In this document: positions 1-7,318 of the stretch, in pieces
How the letters are laid out: each line of letters starts with the position of its first letter
Position numbering within the stretch: position 1 is the first letter of the stretch
Origin: Spirochaetota bacterium
GTDB lineage: Bacteria > Spirochaetota > GWE2-31-10 > MWDO01
Assembly (NCBI GenBank): GCA_017998755.1
Contig: JAGOCL010000032.1
Span: 1 to 12,487 of the forward strand
DNA: 12,487 nucleotides
Reading direction: 5' to 3'
Notes under the pieces: generated by a model
Seen by the model: only the letters and a program-made list of their open reading frames with translations
What the model was told of the DNA's origin: nothing
The model's database searches: none
Made by a program: the position numbers and the translations under genes

Positions 1-205
1 TATTAAATATAGATTTCTTGTACAAATAAATCGAGTTTTTAGGAATTTAGGTTTATGAAATAAATTTAGCTTGCGTTTTAAAGATTAAAAAAAAGCGACA
101 CATATGTGACGGTTAATAGAGCAAAAATGGTTATGTCGTAATAAAACAAAAAAAAAATTAGATATAATTGCTGTAACTAAATTTTCAAAAACCGTCGTAT
201 ATCTC

Positions 206-234
206 TTGTTTTCTTAAGAATAAAAATATAAAAT
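206..234 (+). promoter_or_regulatory. Candidate promoter for the 257-1273 gene
   Basis: TTGTTT (206-211) and TAAAAT (229-234) are separated by 17 bp, placing a start site near 240. That is just upstream of the AAGG ribosome site (247-250) and the ATG at 257. The match is moderate, and AT-rich DNA yields such matches by chance. The rest of 1-256 holds no ORF worth calling, only A-tracts and a 10-bp palindrome CACATATGTG at 99-108. Confidence 0.35.
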
Positions 235-256
235 TAGACAAAAAAAAAGGAATATT

Positions 257-1273
257 ATGAAAATGAAAGTTCTATTTTATCTGATTTTAACTTTTTTATT
301 AATATCGATAAATTACCCGGTCGACTCCGAAGTAAAGAATTACAACGAGGCCGTAGCTCTATATAAAAAAGCTCATATTGAATTTATTAAGCTAAATTAC
401 GACGAGGCGATAAATTATTATAGCGATGTTGAGAAATTTCTTGAAAAAAATCAAAAGTATAAACAGTATTTTGATCATCATTACAGAAATTTCTCAATGA
501 TTGACGTTGTTAAAAAACATAAAAATCTTGAGAATTTTAAACCCATTTTAGAACATAAAATCCTCGTTTTATATTTAAAAAACACTGATACTCAGTTTGA
601 AGGTAAATCGATAAAAACTGTCTTTACCGACGAACTTAAAGAAACGGCGTATATATCGCAGGAAGTCTGTAAAAGATTAATCGAAGTATTAAGTAACGGG
701 GAAATGACCGTTTCATTCGAGAGATTAGAAATTAACGCATATGTGTCAGAATTATCCTCCTCTCTTTCAGAGAGTAACAATGAAGAAATTAAAATTATTC
801 AACCGGTTATTGAATCGTTCCATCCATATCCATGGGAAACTATCTATAAAAATATTGATTTTTTTGATACATATCTCTTTTACTGGAACGACAACCTTTT
901 AAAATCCGGCGATAAAGGGGGAGCGAAAGCTCTCGGAGGAGCGGCAAATCTTCCGATTTTCCCCTATCAGCTTTACTCTCCCAAACGGGGTAGAATTATA
1001 ATTTCCGCTTCATTATTAGACAGACCGGGAACTTTGCTTCACGAGTTGTTTCATACTATCGAAAATAGACTAGGCGTCAAACCTATTCATGGTTTTTCTG
1101 ATCAGGACAGAAAACATTTTCCTTTCTGGAAAGGTAAAGGCGAGTTTGACTATTATGCTTATCATTTCGACAATTTTATCAAAGAGAATAAAATCAAAGA
1201 GCTTGAATTTATAAAATCCTCTCCTAATTTTCTTAATGATAAAATTATTGAGACAAATCCAAATCTTTTTTAA
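257..1273 (+). CDS. Exported TPR-containing putative HExxH zinc metallopeptidase
   Basis: A 338-residue protein I cannot assign to a named family. Residues 1-24 look like a Sec signal peptide: Lys2 and Lys4, then a hydrophobic run ending near Pro21-Ser24, with no lipobox Cys. Residues 28-75 resemble one or two TPR-like helices (NEAVALYKKAH.., YDEAINYYSD..). The centre (80-200) has no motif I recognise. A Gly/Ala-rich segment (GGAKALGGAA, 221-230) precedes HELFH at 262-266, a classic zinc-binding HExxH. Glu296 lies about 30 residues later and could be the third ligand of a gluzincin-type site; His278 and His303 are alternatives. The expected location is the periplasm or outside the cell. The ATG at 257 follows AAGG by 6 nt. 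Peptidase activity is inferred from HExxH in a hydrophobic helix context (TLLHELFHTIE), not from homology. Confidence 0.6.
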   Translation: MKMKVLFYLILTFLLISINYPVDSEVKNYNEAVALYKKAHIEFIKLNYDEAINYYSDVEKFLEKNQKYKQYFDHHYRNFSMIDVVKKHKNLENFKPILEHKILVLYLKNTDTQFEGKSIKTVFTDELKETAYISQEVCKRLIEVLSNGEMTVSFERLEINAYVSELSSSLSESNNEEIKIIQPVIESFHPYPWETIYKNIDFFDTYLFYWNDNLLKSGDKGGAKALGGAANLPIFPYQLYSPKRGRIIISASLLDRPGTLLHELFHTIENRLGVKPIHGFSDQDRKHFPFWKGKGEFDYYAYHFDNFIKENKIKELEFIKSSPNFLNDKIIETNPNLF

Positions 1274-1349
1274 GCTAATTTGATTTAATATTTAACTTTA
1301 AGAACTTGCCGGTCGATTATTTATTAATAACTATTTTGGAGAGCTCCCG

Positions 1350-2261
1350 GTGGGAAAGATTCTTGTAGCAGGTCAGATATATTTGGAAAGTTCGCTTTTA
1401 GTCGATAGATTCCCGGTTCCTTACGCGCCGGTAAATTATGCAAAGTTTGGCATGAATATTGATCTAGGCGGCTCGGTTTTTTTTACGGCTAAAGCTCTTT
1501 CATCTTTGGGCGATAATATCGATCTTCTTTCCGTAATATCTAACGATTATTTAGGTAAAGTTATCAGAGAGCGGCTCAAATACGATCTTATATATGATAA
1601 ATATTTGATTAATATTCTGAAACAGACTCCGACGTCGCTAAATATGATTGATAAGATAGGCAACAGACAGTCTTACTACGATATGAAAGACGTCGACGAT
1701 ATTAATTACCCCATCGAGTATTATGAAATGGCGATCAAAGAGTGTTCGATTACTATTTTGGAAAACACCAAATTTTGCTCTCCCTTTTTAGAGAGAAGTA
1801 AAAAGCATAAAAAAACCATATTTACGAATTTTTTAACTTTATCGGAGAGAGAGGAAGAAAAAAATTCTTTGTTTTTTGAAAATTCCAACTTAGTTTTCAT
1901 TTTAGGGAAATTATTAAGCGGTAAAACGGAAGATTGGATTGGTAAGATTTTAAGTAAATATAACGTTGATATTATTATCGTAGATATGGAAGAGAAGGGC
2001 GCTTATTTGGCGGTAAAAAAAGACAATCTTGTTGAAAGAATCCCTTTTGTTAAGGTAAGAGATATTGTCGATAATATAGGTTCAAGCGAAGCTTTGCTTT
2101 CGTGCTTTACGCATTATTACAACAGATATCAGGATCCTTACGACGCAATGAAAAAAGCGATACTGTTTGCATCGTATCAGAGAGGCGAATACGGCTCCAC
2201 TATGGGATTTCTCGGAGAGCGCGAACTAAATAACTTGTATTCGACGATTTATCCTCAATAA
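1350..2261 (+). CDS. PfkB/ribokinase-fold protein with altered catalytic motif
   Basis: 303 residues, the usual length for PfkB sugar and nucleoside kinases. The N-terminus (MGKILVAGQIYLE) matches the first strand, and the first family signature is clear at 39-71 (LGGSVFFTAKALSSLG, then a VISNDYLGKVI segment like V..DxxG). The second signature normally reads DTTGAGDxF, where the last Asp is the catalytic base and the Gly residues form the anion hole. Here it is DNIGSSEALLSCF (241-253), so GAGD has become GSSE and the Asp is Glu247. The protein may be a weak kinase, use another substrate, or be a non-catalytic relative. The start is GTG at 1350, supported by GGAGAG at 1338-1343. The gap to the upstream gene is 76 nt with no convincing promoter, so co-transcription is possible. 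The substrate cannot be read from the sequence. Confidence 0.8.
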   Translation: MGKILVAGQIYLESSLLVDRFPVPYAPVNYAKFGMNIDLGGSVFFTAKALSSLGDNIDLLSVISNDYLGKVIRERLKYDLIYDKYLINILKQTPTSLNMIDKIGNRQSYYDMKDVDDINYPIEYYEMAIKECSITILENTKFCSPFLERSKKHKKTIFTNFLTLSEREEEKNSLFFENSNLVFILGKLLSGKTEDWIGKILSKYNVDIIIVDMEEKGAYLAVKKDNLVERIPFVKVRDIVDNIGSSEALLSCFTHYYNRYQDPYDAMKKAILFASYQRGEYGSTMGFLGERELNNLYSTIYPQ

Positions 2262-2335
2262 TTACATTTATCGTATTACCAAAATTTATTCGAAATAATT
2301 TCTATGATATTTAGTTAAATAAATAAGGGCAAATT

Positions 2336-2830
2336 ATGAAAAAATTATATTTATTAAGACACGCTAAATCCAGTTGGGACGACTCCTCTATTCCAGACCA
2401 TGAAAGAGAATTAAACGATAGAGGTAGAAAAGAAGCCAAAAAAATGGGCGAGTACTTTTTGGAAAAGAACATTATTCCCGATTTGATAATTTGCTCTACC
2501 TCCAAGCGAACGCGCGAAACGTACAAATTGATTATTGAGAAAATAGATAAAAACATACAAACTATTTTTGAAGATAATATTTACGAAGCTTCTGTTTCAG
2601 ACATATTCGATGCAATATCTAAGGTTTCCAAAGAAGTAAACTCTCTTTTGATAATCGGCCACAATCCGGGAATGGAATATATGGTAGAAAAGTTAACAAA
2701 TATTCCGGGTATTATCGACAAATTTGGAACTTGTTCTTTAGCCGAGCTGGAAGTCGATATTCAAAAATGGAGCGATGTTCGCAAAACTTCCGCTAAATTA
2801 ATTAATTTTATATCGCCAAAAACGCTTTAA
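2336..2830 (+). CDS. sixA: SixA-type phosphohistidine phosphatase (histidine phosphatase superfamily)
   Basis: 164 residues, typical of the short SixA branch. The N-terminal LLRHAKSSW gives the phosphate-binding Arg8 and the nucleophile His9. The second Arg is in STSKRTRET (54-61), and IIGHNPGME (107-114) carries the second catalytic His109. SixA of E. coli dephosphorylates phosphohistidine on histidine-containing phosphotransfer proteins. In bacteria without Arc-type phosphorelays the target is usually unknown, and no partner is encoded beside this copy. It is cytoplasmic, with no signal peptide. AAGGG at 2325-2329 sits 6 nt before the ATG. The gene ends 3 bp from the convergent fabH stop, with no clear terminator hairpin between them. 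Confidence 0.88.
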   Translation: MKKLYLLRHAKSSWDDSSIPDHERELNDRGRKEAKKMGEYFLEKNIIPDLIICSTSKRTRETYKLIIEKIDKNIQTIFEDNIYEASVSDIFDAISKVSKEVNSLLIIGHNPGMEYMVEKLTNIPGIIDKFGTCSLAELEVDIQKWSDVRKTSAKLINFISPKTL

Positions 2831-2833
2831 TCG

Positions 2834-3820
2834 CTACCATTCGATTATCATTCCGCCCCAACTCAAGCCGCCGCCGAAGCCCATCATAAGAACTTTATCG
2901 CCGTTTTTAATTTTTCCCGATCTTACCGCCTCGTCGGTCGCAATTGGGATAGATCCCGAAGAGGTATTCCCGACTTTATCAATATTTACTATAAACTTTT
3001 CTTTTGGTATATCCAGATATTTTGATACGGCGTCGATAATTCTTATATTTGCTTGATGCAGAACTACCCAATCTACCTCGTTTTTGTTTAATCCGGATTG
3101 TTCAATTAATTTTTTTGTAACTTCCGGGATTATTGAAAGAGTAAATTCATAAACTTTCTTACCGTCCATTTGAAAATAAAAATCGCTTTCCTCGTAGTTA
3201 TCAAAATCTCTTCTGTCTCGAATAGGAAATTTCGCCCCCCCAGCCGGTATCTGTATCAAATTTGATCCCGATCCGTCCGCTCCAAAAATCGACGCCAAAA
3301 GATTGTTTTTTCCTTCGACTTTTTTCAGAAGTAACGCGCCCGCGCCGTCGCCGAAAATCACGCAGGTATTTCTATCTTTCCAGTTTAGAATTCTAGAATA
3401 TGTATCCGCTCCGACGACCAGACAATTGTCGTACAAGCCGCATGAAAGCAAACTGAAAGCGTTGATAAGCGAGAACGTAAAACTCGTACAAACCGAATTT
3501 ATATCAAAAGCCGGTATCTTTTTGCAACCAAGTTTAGACTGAATAACAGGCGCCGTCGATGGGATACGGGAGTCGGGCGTCGATGTTCCAAGAATTATTA
3601 GCTCTACATCTTCGGGATTCATATTTGCCATAGCTAGAGCTTTTTGGGCGGCTTTAGCCCCCAGATCGCTAGTCGATTCAGATTGATCGGCGATCCTTCT
3701 CTCGCTTATACCGGTCCTTTGCGTTATCCACTGATCGGTAGTATCGACAGTCTTCTCCAGGTCAAAATTAGTTACTATTTTCTCAGGGATATATGAACCT
3801 GTTCCAATAATTTTTATCAT
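2834..3820 (-). CDS. fabH: 3-oxoacyl-ACP synthase III (KAS III)
   Basis: 328 residues, full length for FabH. The enzyme condenses acetyl-CoA (or another short acyl-CoA) with malonyl-ACP to start fatty-acid synthesis. The thiolase-fold catalytic triad is complete: Cys111 in DINSVCTSF, His255 in VVLHQANIRII, and Asn285 in VGNTSSGSIP. The N-terminal IIGTGSYIPEKIVTN and C-terminal MMGFGGGLSWGG are also typical of the family. The usual active-site Ala-Cys-Ala/Gly is Val-Cys-Thr here, which could reflect a different primer preference. GGAGAG lies at 3829-3824. The gene stands alone, without plsX, fabD, fabG or acpP beside it, and has its own promoter and possible operator upstream. A dedicated non-housekeeping KAS III cannot be excluded. 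Confidence 0.93.
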   Translation of the reverse strand: MIKIIGTGSYIPEKIVTNFDLEKTVDTTDQWITQRTGISERRIADQSESTSDLGAKAAQKALAMANMNPEDVELIILGTSTPDSRIPSTAPVIQSKLGCKKIPAFDINSVCTSFTFSLINAFSLLSCGLYDNCLVVGADTYSRILNWKDRNTCVIFGDGAGALLLKKVEGKNNLLASIFGADGSGSNLIQIPAGGAKFPIRDRRDFDNYEESDFYFQMDGKKVYEFTLSIIPEVTKKLIEQSGLNKNEVDWVVLHQANIRIIDAVSKYLDIPKEKFIVNIDKVGNTSSGSIPIATDEAVRSGKIKNGDKVLMMGFGGGLSWGGMIIEW

Positions 3821-3833
3821 AAACTCTCCAAAT

Positions 3834-3849
3834 ATGACTATGTGGTCAT
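3834..3849. promoter_or_regulatory. Palindrome at the fabH transcription start: candidate operator
   Basis: ATGAC (3834-3838) and GTCAT (3845-3849) form a perfect 5-bp inverted repeat around 6 bp. Counting from the predicted -10 box, it occupies about +1 to +16 of the fabH transcript, just upstream of the ribosome site. That is a normal repressor position. It could alternatively act as a small 5'-end RNA hairpin. It does not resemble the FapR or FabR sites I know, so the regulator is unknown. Confidence 0.4.
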
Positions 3850-3855
3850 TTTTGG

Positions 3856-3884
3856 ATAATATCGAAATTTTCCAAATAAATCAA
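3856..3884 (-). promoter_or_regulatory. fabH promoter
   Basis: On the minus strand, TTGATT (3884-3879) and TATTAT (3861-3856) are separated by exactly 17 bp, the optimal sigma-70 spacing. The predicted start is near 3849, giving a leader of about 29 nt that includes GGAGAG. The promoter lies between fabH and the end of the upstream vWA operon, so fabH is probably transcribed independently. Confidence 0.6.
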
Positions 3885-3906
3885 GTTTTTTTTATAATAT
3901 TTTATA

Positions 3907-4770
3907 CTACTTAGCTTCAAGTTTGGTTATATCCGCTTCAAAAATATTTTCCATTGACTTTATTAGCTCGTCTTTATTAGAAGCGTAGGCAATCCTCGCG
4001 CCAATTTCGTTGAGAGATTTAAAATAATATGAGTTCCCGAAATCAAAACCTATAAACGTTACTAATATAGAGTTGGTTATTATCGGATAATCTGTAGTCG
4101 ATTTATTGTTTCTATTCGCGACAATGGCCTCCAATACGATATCGGGGCTTACGCCGTCTGAATTTTCTCCGTCGGTAATCGTTATCAAACTCTTAAAGAT
4201 CGTCCCGGATTGAGCAAGAATTTCCGTTCCGACTGCCAAGGCCGAGCCGATTGCCGTCGCGCCTTCCGGATAAAAGTTTGATATATTCGACGTTAGCGCT
4301 TTTAATTGCTTAAAAATGACTTCGTTTACTTCCGTGAGATTATATAATACTTTTACGTCGTGGTTAAAAGTTATTATACCAATTTTCAACTTCAGGTTCT
4401 CTTTTTTGGCTTTTGCGTTATAAAATCCTTCCAAATAATCTACGATATTTCCGAGCGATTCGGCCGCAGACTTGTATTTTTCTTTCTCGACTACCCCCTT
4501 AGCGGAATTTTGGCCTGTCGCCGCGCCGCTCGGGAAATCTCCCATAGATCCGGAACAATCAACCGCAAGCACAACCGACAATCCCAAATCGTCGACCGAA
4601 TTCATACCCTTTTGAAAACTATCTCCAAATTGCAATTGATATCTATTATCAATATAGACTTCTTTAATGGGAGCTTTTTTCGACGATTTTACCGAACAAA
4701 CCGAAGCAAATACGATAAAAATAGCTACAATAACAATAACTAAACCGATATTTTGGTCGCTTTTTGCCAT
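3907..4770 (-). CDS. Membrane-anchored von Willebrand factor A protein, complete MIDAS
   Basis: 287 residues. A single hydrophobic segment at 8-25 (GLVIVIVAIFIVFASVC) anchors the N-terminus. The vWA domain spans about 64-280. The metal-ion-dependent adhesion site is intact: DCSGS (Asp71, Ser73, Ser75), Thr172 in EGATAIGSAL, and Asp200 in ITITDGEN. It should therefore bind Mg or Mn and a ligand carboxylate. vWA proteins of this kind mediate protein-protein contacts rather than catalysis. The gene is last in the operon, 12 nt after the coiled-coil membrane protein, with AAAGGAG well spaced before its ATG. Topology is uncertain: lysines follow the membrane segment (28, 31, 32, 36), which argues weakly for a cytoplasmic domain, whereas a signal anchor would put it outside. 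Its placement with ABC transporter genes implies it works on or with that complex. The ligand is unknown. Confidence 0.85.
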   Translation of the reverse strand: MAKSDQNIGLVIVIVAIFIVFASVCSVKSSKKAPIKEVYIDNRYQLQFGDSFQKGMNSVDDLGLSVVLAVDCSGSMGDFPSGAATGQNSAKGVVEKEKYKSAAESLGNIVDYLEGFYNAKAKKENLKLKIGIITFNHDVKVLYNLTEVNEVIFKQLKALTSNISNFYPEGATAIGSALAVGTEILAQSGTIFKSLITITDGENSDGVSPDIVLEAIVANRNNKSTTDYPIITNSILVTFIGFDFGNSYYFKSLNEIGARIAYASNKDELIKSMENIFEADITKLEAK

Positions 4771-4782
4771 AAAAATCTCCTT

Positions 4783-5478
4783 TTACTCATTAATTGACGT
4801 ATAAAAACTATTTACTTCATTATTTGTACTATCAATCGTTTTTATTTTTTTGTTTATCTCATCCAAACTTTCTTTTGAAGCAAAGTCTGAAGATATGTCG
4901 TCGGCCAATATGACGACGGTCTGAGCCTGTATAGACTCGAATGCGTTAAAAATATCCTCGTTAAGTTTTGCGTATTTACCTCGCGCGGATTTGAGTTTCT
5001 CTATTTTATCGCCTATACTGCTCATTTTTTTTGCTTTTTTGTTTAGAAAATTATCGATAAATTCGATCTTTACGCAATTTTGAGCGTATTTTTGAATCAG
5101 ATCGTTAAGATTTAGATTTGTTATCTCATTAATCAAACTTTCTTTTAACGGATTCAAGTCTTTGCTTTGAGTAAATTTCTTTATCTCATCTCTTAATTTC
5201 ATTAGTTCCTGAACTTTTCTCTCATATTTTGCCGATATTATCGGAAAATACTTGCTTTTCAACTGATTATCAGATATTTCTTCCATAATAGTAACGCTAT
5301 AAAAAATATTCCACAAAAAATATATAGCAAGAGCCGTTATGGGAACAAATAAAAGAGTAAATATATTTAAAATATTAAACCCCAAAGCGACGTCAAATCC
5401 GAATAAAACGACAAAATACAATAAAGTAGTAATATAAGTCGCCGGTCTGGTCAATATTTGCAGAATTTTTCTTAGCAT
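4783..5478 (-). CDS. Two-TM membrane protein with cytoplasmic coiled coil (possibly XpaC-like)
   Basis: 231 residues. Arg3, Lys4 and Arg11 precede two hydrophobic segments (about 15-33 and 37-60). The positive-inside rule then places the long charged helical tail (62-231) in the cytoplasm. The tail is rich in Lys, Glu, Leu and Asn with coiled-coil-like stretches (KYERKVQELMKLRDEIKKF, 84-102; GDKIEKLKSARGKYAKL, 156-172). The layout resembles XpaC-type proteins, which often neighbour TelA and vWA genes, but I see no diagnostic motif, so this is only a suggestion. Its start overlaps the ATPase stop by 7 nt, suggesting translational coupling, with AAAGG upstream. It may be the structural link between transporter and vWA protein. 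No enzymatic motif is visible. Confidence 0.65.
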   Translation of the reverse strand: MLRKILQILTRPATYITTLLYFVVLFGFDVALGFNILNIFTLLFVPITALAIYFLWNIFYSVTIMEEISDNQLKSKYFPIISAKYERKVQELMKLRDEIKKFTQSKDLNPLKESLINEITNLNLNDLIQKYAQNCVKIEFIDNFLNKKAKKMSSIGDKIEKLKSARGKYAKLNEDIFNAFESIQAQTVVILADDISSDFASKESLDEINKKIKTIDSTNNEVNSFYTSINE

Positions 5479-6371
5479 TTTTTACCTTTAATCTCAAGAT
5501 TATCAATTTTTTCGCTGAAATAAGCTACCATGTCGAGAAAATCCCTTCTTCCTTGCGTTAATCTCGCAGGTTCGGAAGGCCGCTCCACATATTCGTCCAA
5601 TAATATATCCCCTTTATGTATAATCCAAACTCTGTCTCCTAAAAATATCGCCTCCGGTATATCGTGCGTTACAAGAAACACCGTAACTTCCTGTTCGGGA
5701 TTCAGAAAAAGAAGCTCAACCATCAGGTCTTGCATCTCCCATCTGATCTTCCTGTCAAGCGCGCCGAACGGTTCGTCCATAAGAATAATCTTCGTTTTCA
5801 TACAAAGCGTGCGGGCTATCGCAACCCTCTGTTGCATCCCCCCCGATAATTGATGAGGATATTTATATTCGGCGCCGGTCAGATACATTTTATCGACCCA
5901 ATGTTTCGCCTCCTCTCTGGCTACATTTTTTTTAATTTTCTTTATTTTGATCAGCGGGTAAGCGATATTATCAATAACGTTTAGAAAAGGAAAAGACGAA
6001 TATTTCTGAAAAATCATCCCTCTGTCCATTCCCGGGCCTTCGATCTTATTTTCCATAAGAAACATTTCTCCGGTCGTAGGCTGTATCAGTCCGGCTATGA
6101 GTTTTAATATAGTAGACTTACCGCTTCCCGACGTGCCTAATACTGATATTATCTCCGACTTGCCCTCGATATCTTCTATACTGAAATTTAAATTCGGTAT
6201 TACCAGATGATCGCCGAATTTTTTACTCACATTTTTTGCGGATAATATCGGAACGCCTCTTCTTTTTTCTTTATCCCGTTCAACGCTGATTTTTTGCAAT
6301 CTGCCGAATATATCGGGATTGACGTTTGGTTCGATATAAATTTTATCTTTAATCGTAGCGTTATCCGTCAT
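5472..6371 (-). CDS. ABC transporter ATP-binding protein, NitT/TauT (SsuB/TauB) type
   Basis: 299 residues with every ABC ATPase motif: Walker A GTSGSGKST (79-87), Q-loop Gln122 in MIFQKYSSFPF, signature LSGGMQQRVAIAR (175-187), Walker B IILMDEP (195-201), D-loop GALD, and His236 in LVTHD. LSGGMQQR, MDEPFGALD and the VTHDIPEAIFLGDRV block are typical of the nitrate/taurine/aliphatic-sulfonate importer group. It would power the permease encoded just upstream. It overlaps that gene by 4 nt (ATGA) and has GAGAGGG as ribosome site. An N-terminal extension of about 42 residues, with charged stretches, precedes the ABC domain; such proteins usually begin near the domain. The extension might contact the coiled-coil partner. 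The substrate cannot be inferred from the ATPase. Confidence 0.92.
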   Translation of the reverse strand: MTDNATIKDKIYIEPNVNPDIFGRLQKISVERDKEKRRGVPILSAKNVSKKFGDHLVIPNLNFSIEDIEGKSEIISVLGTSGSGKSTILKLIAGLIQPTTGEMFLMENKIEGPGMDRGMIFQKYSSFPFLNVIDNIAYPLIKIKKIKKNVAREEAKHWVDKMYLTGAEYKYPHQLSGGMQQRVAIARTLCMKTKIILMDEPFGALDRKIRWEMQDLMVELLFLNPEQEVTVFLVTHDIPEAIFLGDRVWIIHKGDILLDEYVERPSEPARLTQGRRDFLDMVAYFSEKIDNLEIKGKKC

Positions 6372-7225
6372 CTTTTGTCCCTCTCGTGTTTAAATAAAGC
6401 CCATCCCGATATCTTGAATATATATGAAAAAAAGAATGCAAAAAATATTATTATAAAAAATATGGCGTACATATCCGCTATCTGAAATCTTCTCTGTCTG
6501 GCAATAAACAACCATCCTATCCCGTTAATCGTCTCTCCTCCGCCCGAATTAATCATCTCTGCAAATATTATATACCCCCAACCGAGCCCGAATACCGCCG
6601 ATAGATGCTTCCATACTCTTGGCAGAGCGGTTGGAATAATCACAAATAATATAGTCTTTATCTGCGAAAAACCGAGAGTGTACGCCGTATCCAGATAAAG
6701 ATCGTCCACCTCGTCCATCTCCTTCATAACAAGTCCAACCAAAACAAATATCATCCCCAAAGTTAAAAATGCGATTTTCTGAAACTCGCCAATACCAAAT
6801 ATCGCCTGCGTTAACGGTATAAGCGCCGCGATAGGTATAAATGTGCCGATAACTATAGTAGGATTAATAAACGCCTTTGCTCTGGAACTTACGCTCATTA
6901 ATACTCCGATTGGAAGAGCTAACGCTACAACCAACAGAAAAGAGACGATCTCCCTTTTTAAACTCATCCATACCGCGTAGAACAACGATTTCTTCCATAT
7001 AAACCCTTCGGCTTTTGTGTCGCCCGTACCTTTTATAAGCGATGGAAATGTTTTGATAATATCTATGGGGTTTGGCAGTACATTTCTTGAAATAACTCTA
7101 TTCTCGGTAGTTTTTGCCGAAGTTAAAGCAAACCATACGGAAAACAATAAAATAAAGGCCGATAATCCGTATAAAAACTTTTTTAAACCTGAAATTTCTT
7201 TTCTTATCCATATTTTCTTCTTCAT
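6368..7225 (-). CDS. ABC transporter permease, NitT/TauT (SsuC/TauC) type
   Basis: 285 residues. A first hydrophobic helix (about 17-34) is followed by an extracytoplasmic stretch (35-80) and a five- to six-helix BPD_transp_1 core (about 85-275). The cytoplasmic EAA loop that docks on the ATPase is recognisable: LDTAYTLGFSQIKTILFVIIP (178-198), with the conserved Gly185 and the closing Pro. The following WKHLSAVFGLGWGYIIFAEMI and the NGIGWLF block are also typical of SsuC/TauC permeases. It is first in the four-gene operon. The ATG at 7225 follows a weak AGGCGG site. Upstream (7226-7336) I find only weak promoter matches on this strand, for example TATTAT at 7253-7248 with a poor -35. No periplasmic binding-protein gene accompanies it. 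Confidence 0.9.
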   Translation of the reverse strand: MKKKIWIRKEISGLKKFLYGLSAFILLFSVWFALTSAKTTENRVISRNVLPNPIDIIKTFPSLIKGTGDTKAEGFIWKKSLFYAVWMSLKREIVSFLLVVALALPIGVLMSVSSRAKAFINPTIVIGTFIPIAALIPLTQAIFGIGEFQKIAFLTLGMIFVLVGLVMKEMDEVDDLYLDTAYTLGFSQIKTILFVIIPTALPRVWKHLSAVFGLGWGYIIFAEMINSGGGETINGIGWLFIARQRRFQIADMYAIFFIIIFFAFFFSYIFKISGWALFKHERDKR

Positions 7226-7318
7226 ATTTACCGCCTGAATACATTGTTTTTTATAATACCATACATTATCCCATATTAAAATAAAATTTAAAAAAAAATA
7301 AATTTATTATTATATTTT

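Noticed and set aside
163..168. TATAAT at 163-168 as a promoter -10
   Set aside because: No acceptable -35 at 16-18 bp upstream, and the site at 206-234 sits closer to the gene.
108..196. Inverted repeat GACGGTT (108-114) / AACCGTC (190-196) in the leader region, possibly a small RNA
   Set aside because: Only 7 bp with a 75-nt loop, no promoter or terminator framing it, and flanking bases do not extend the pairing.
2286..2298. TTATTcgaAATAA upstream of sixA as an operator
   Set aside because: Short A:T-only arms are expected by chance in this composition, and no good promoter lies around it.
3885..3906. TATAA/TTATA hairpin as terminator of the vWA operon
   Set aside because: The stem is 5 A:T pairs and would not be stable. 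Read-through into fabH is possible, but fabH has its own promoter.
4360..4743. 127-codon plus-strand frame inside the vWA gene
   Set aside because: It lies fully antisense to a gene with clear MIDAS motifs, has no ribosome site, and its translation shows no domain.
3907..4770. vWA protein as a lipoprotein (FASVC at 21-25)
   Set aside because: Val at -1 and Ala at -3 do not fit a lipobox, and the N-terminus has only one Lys.
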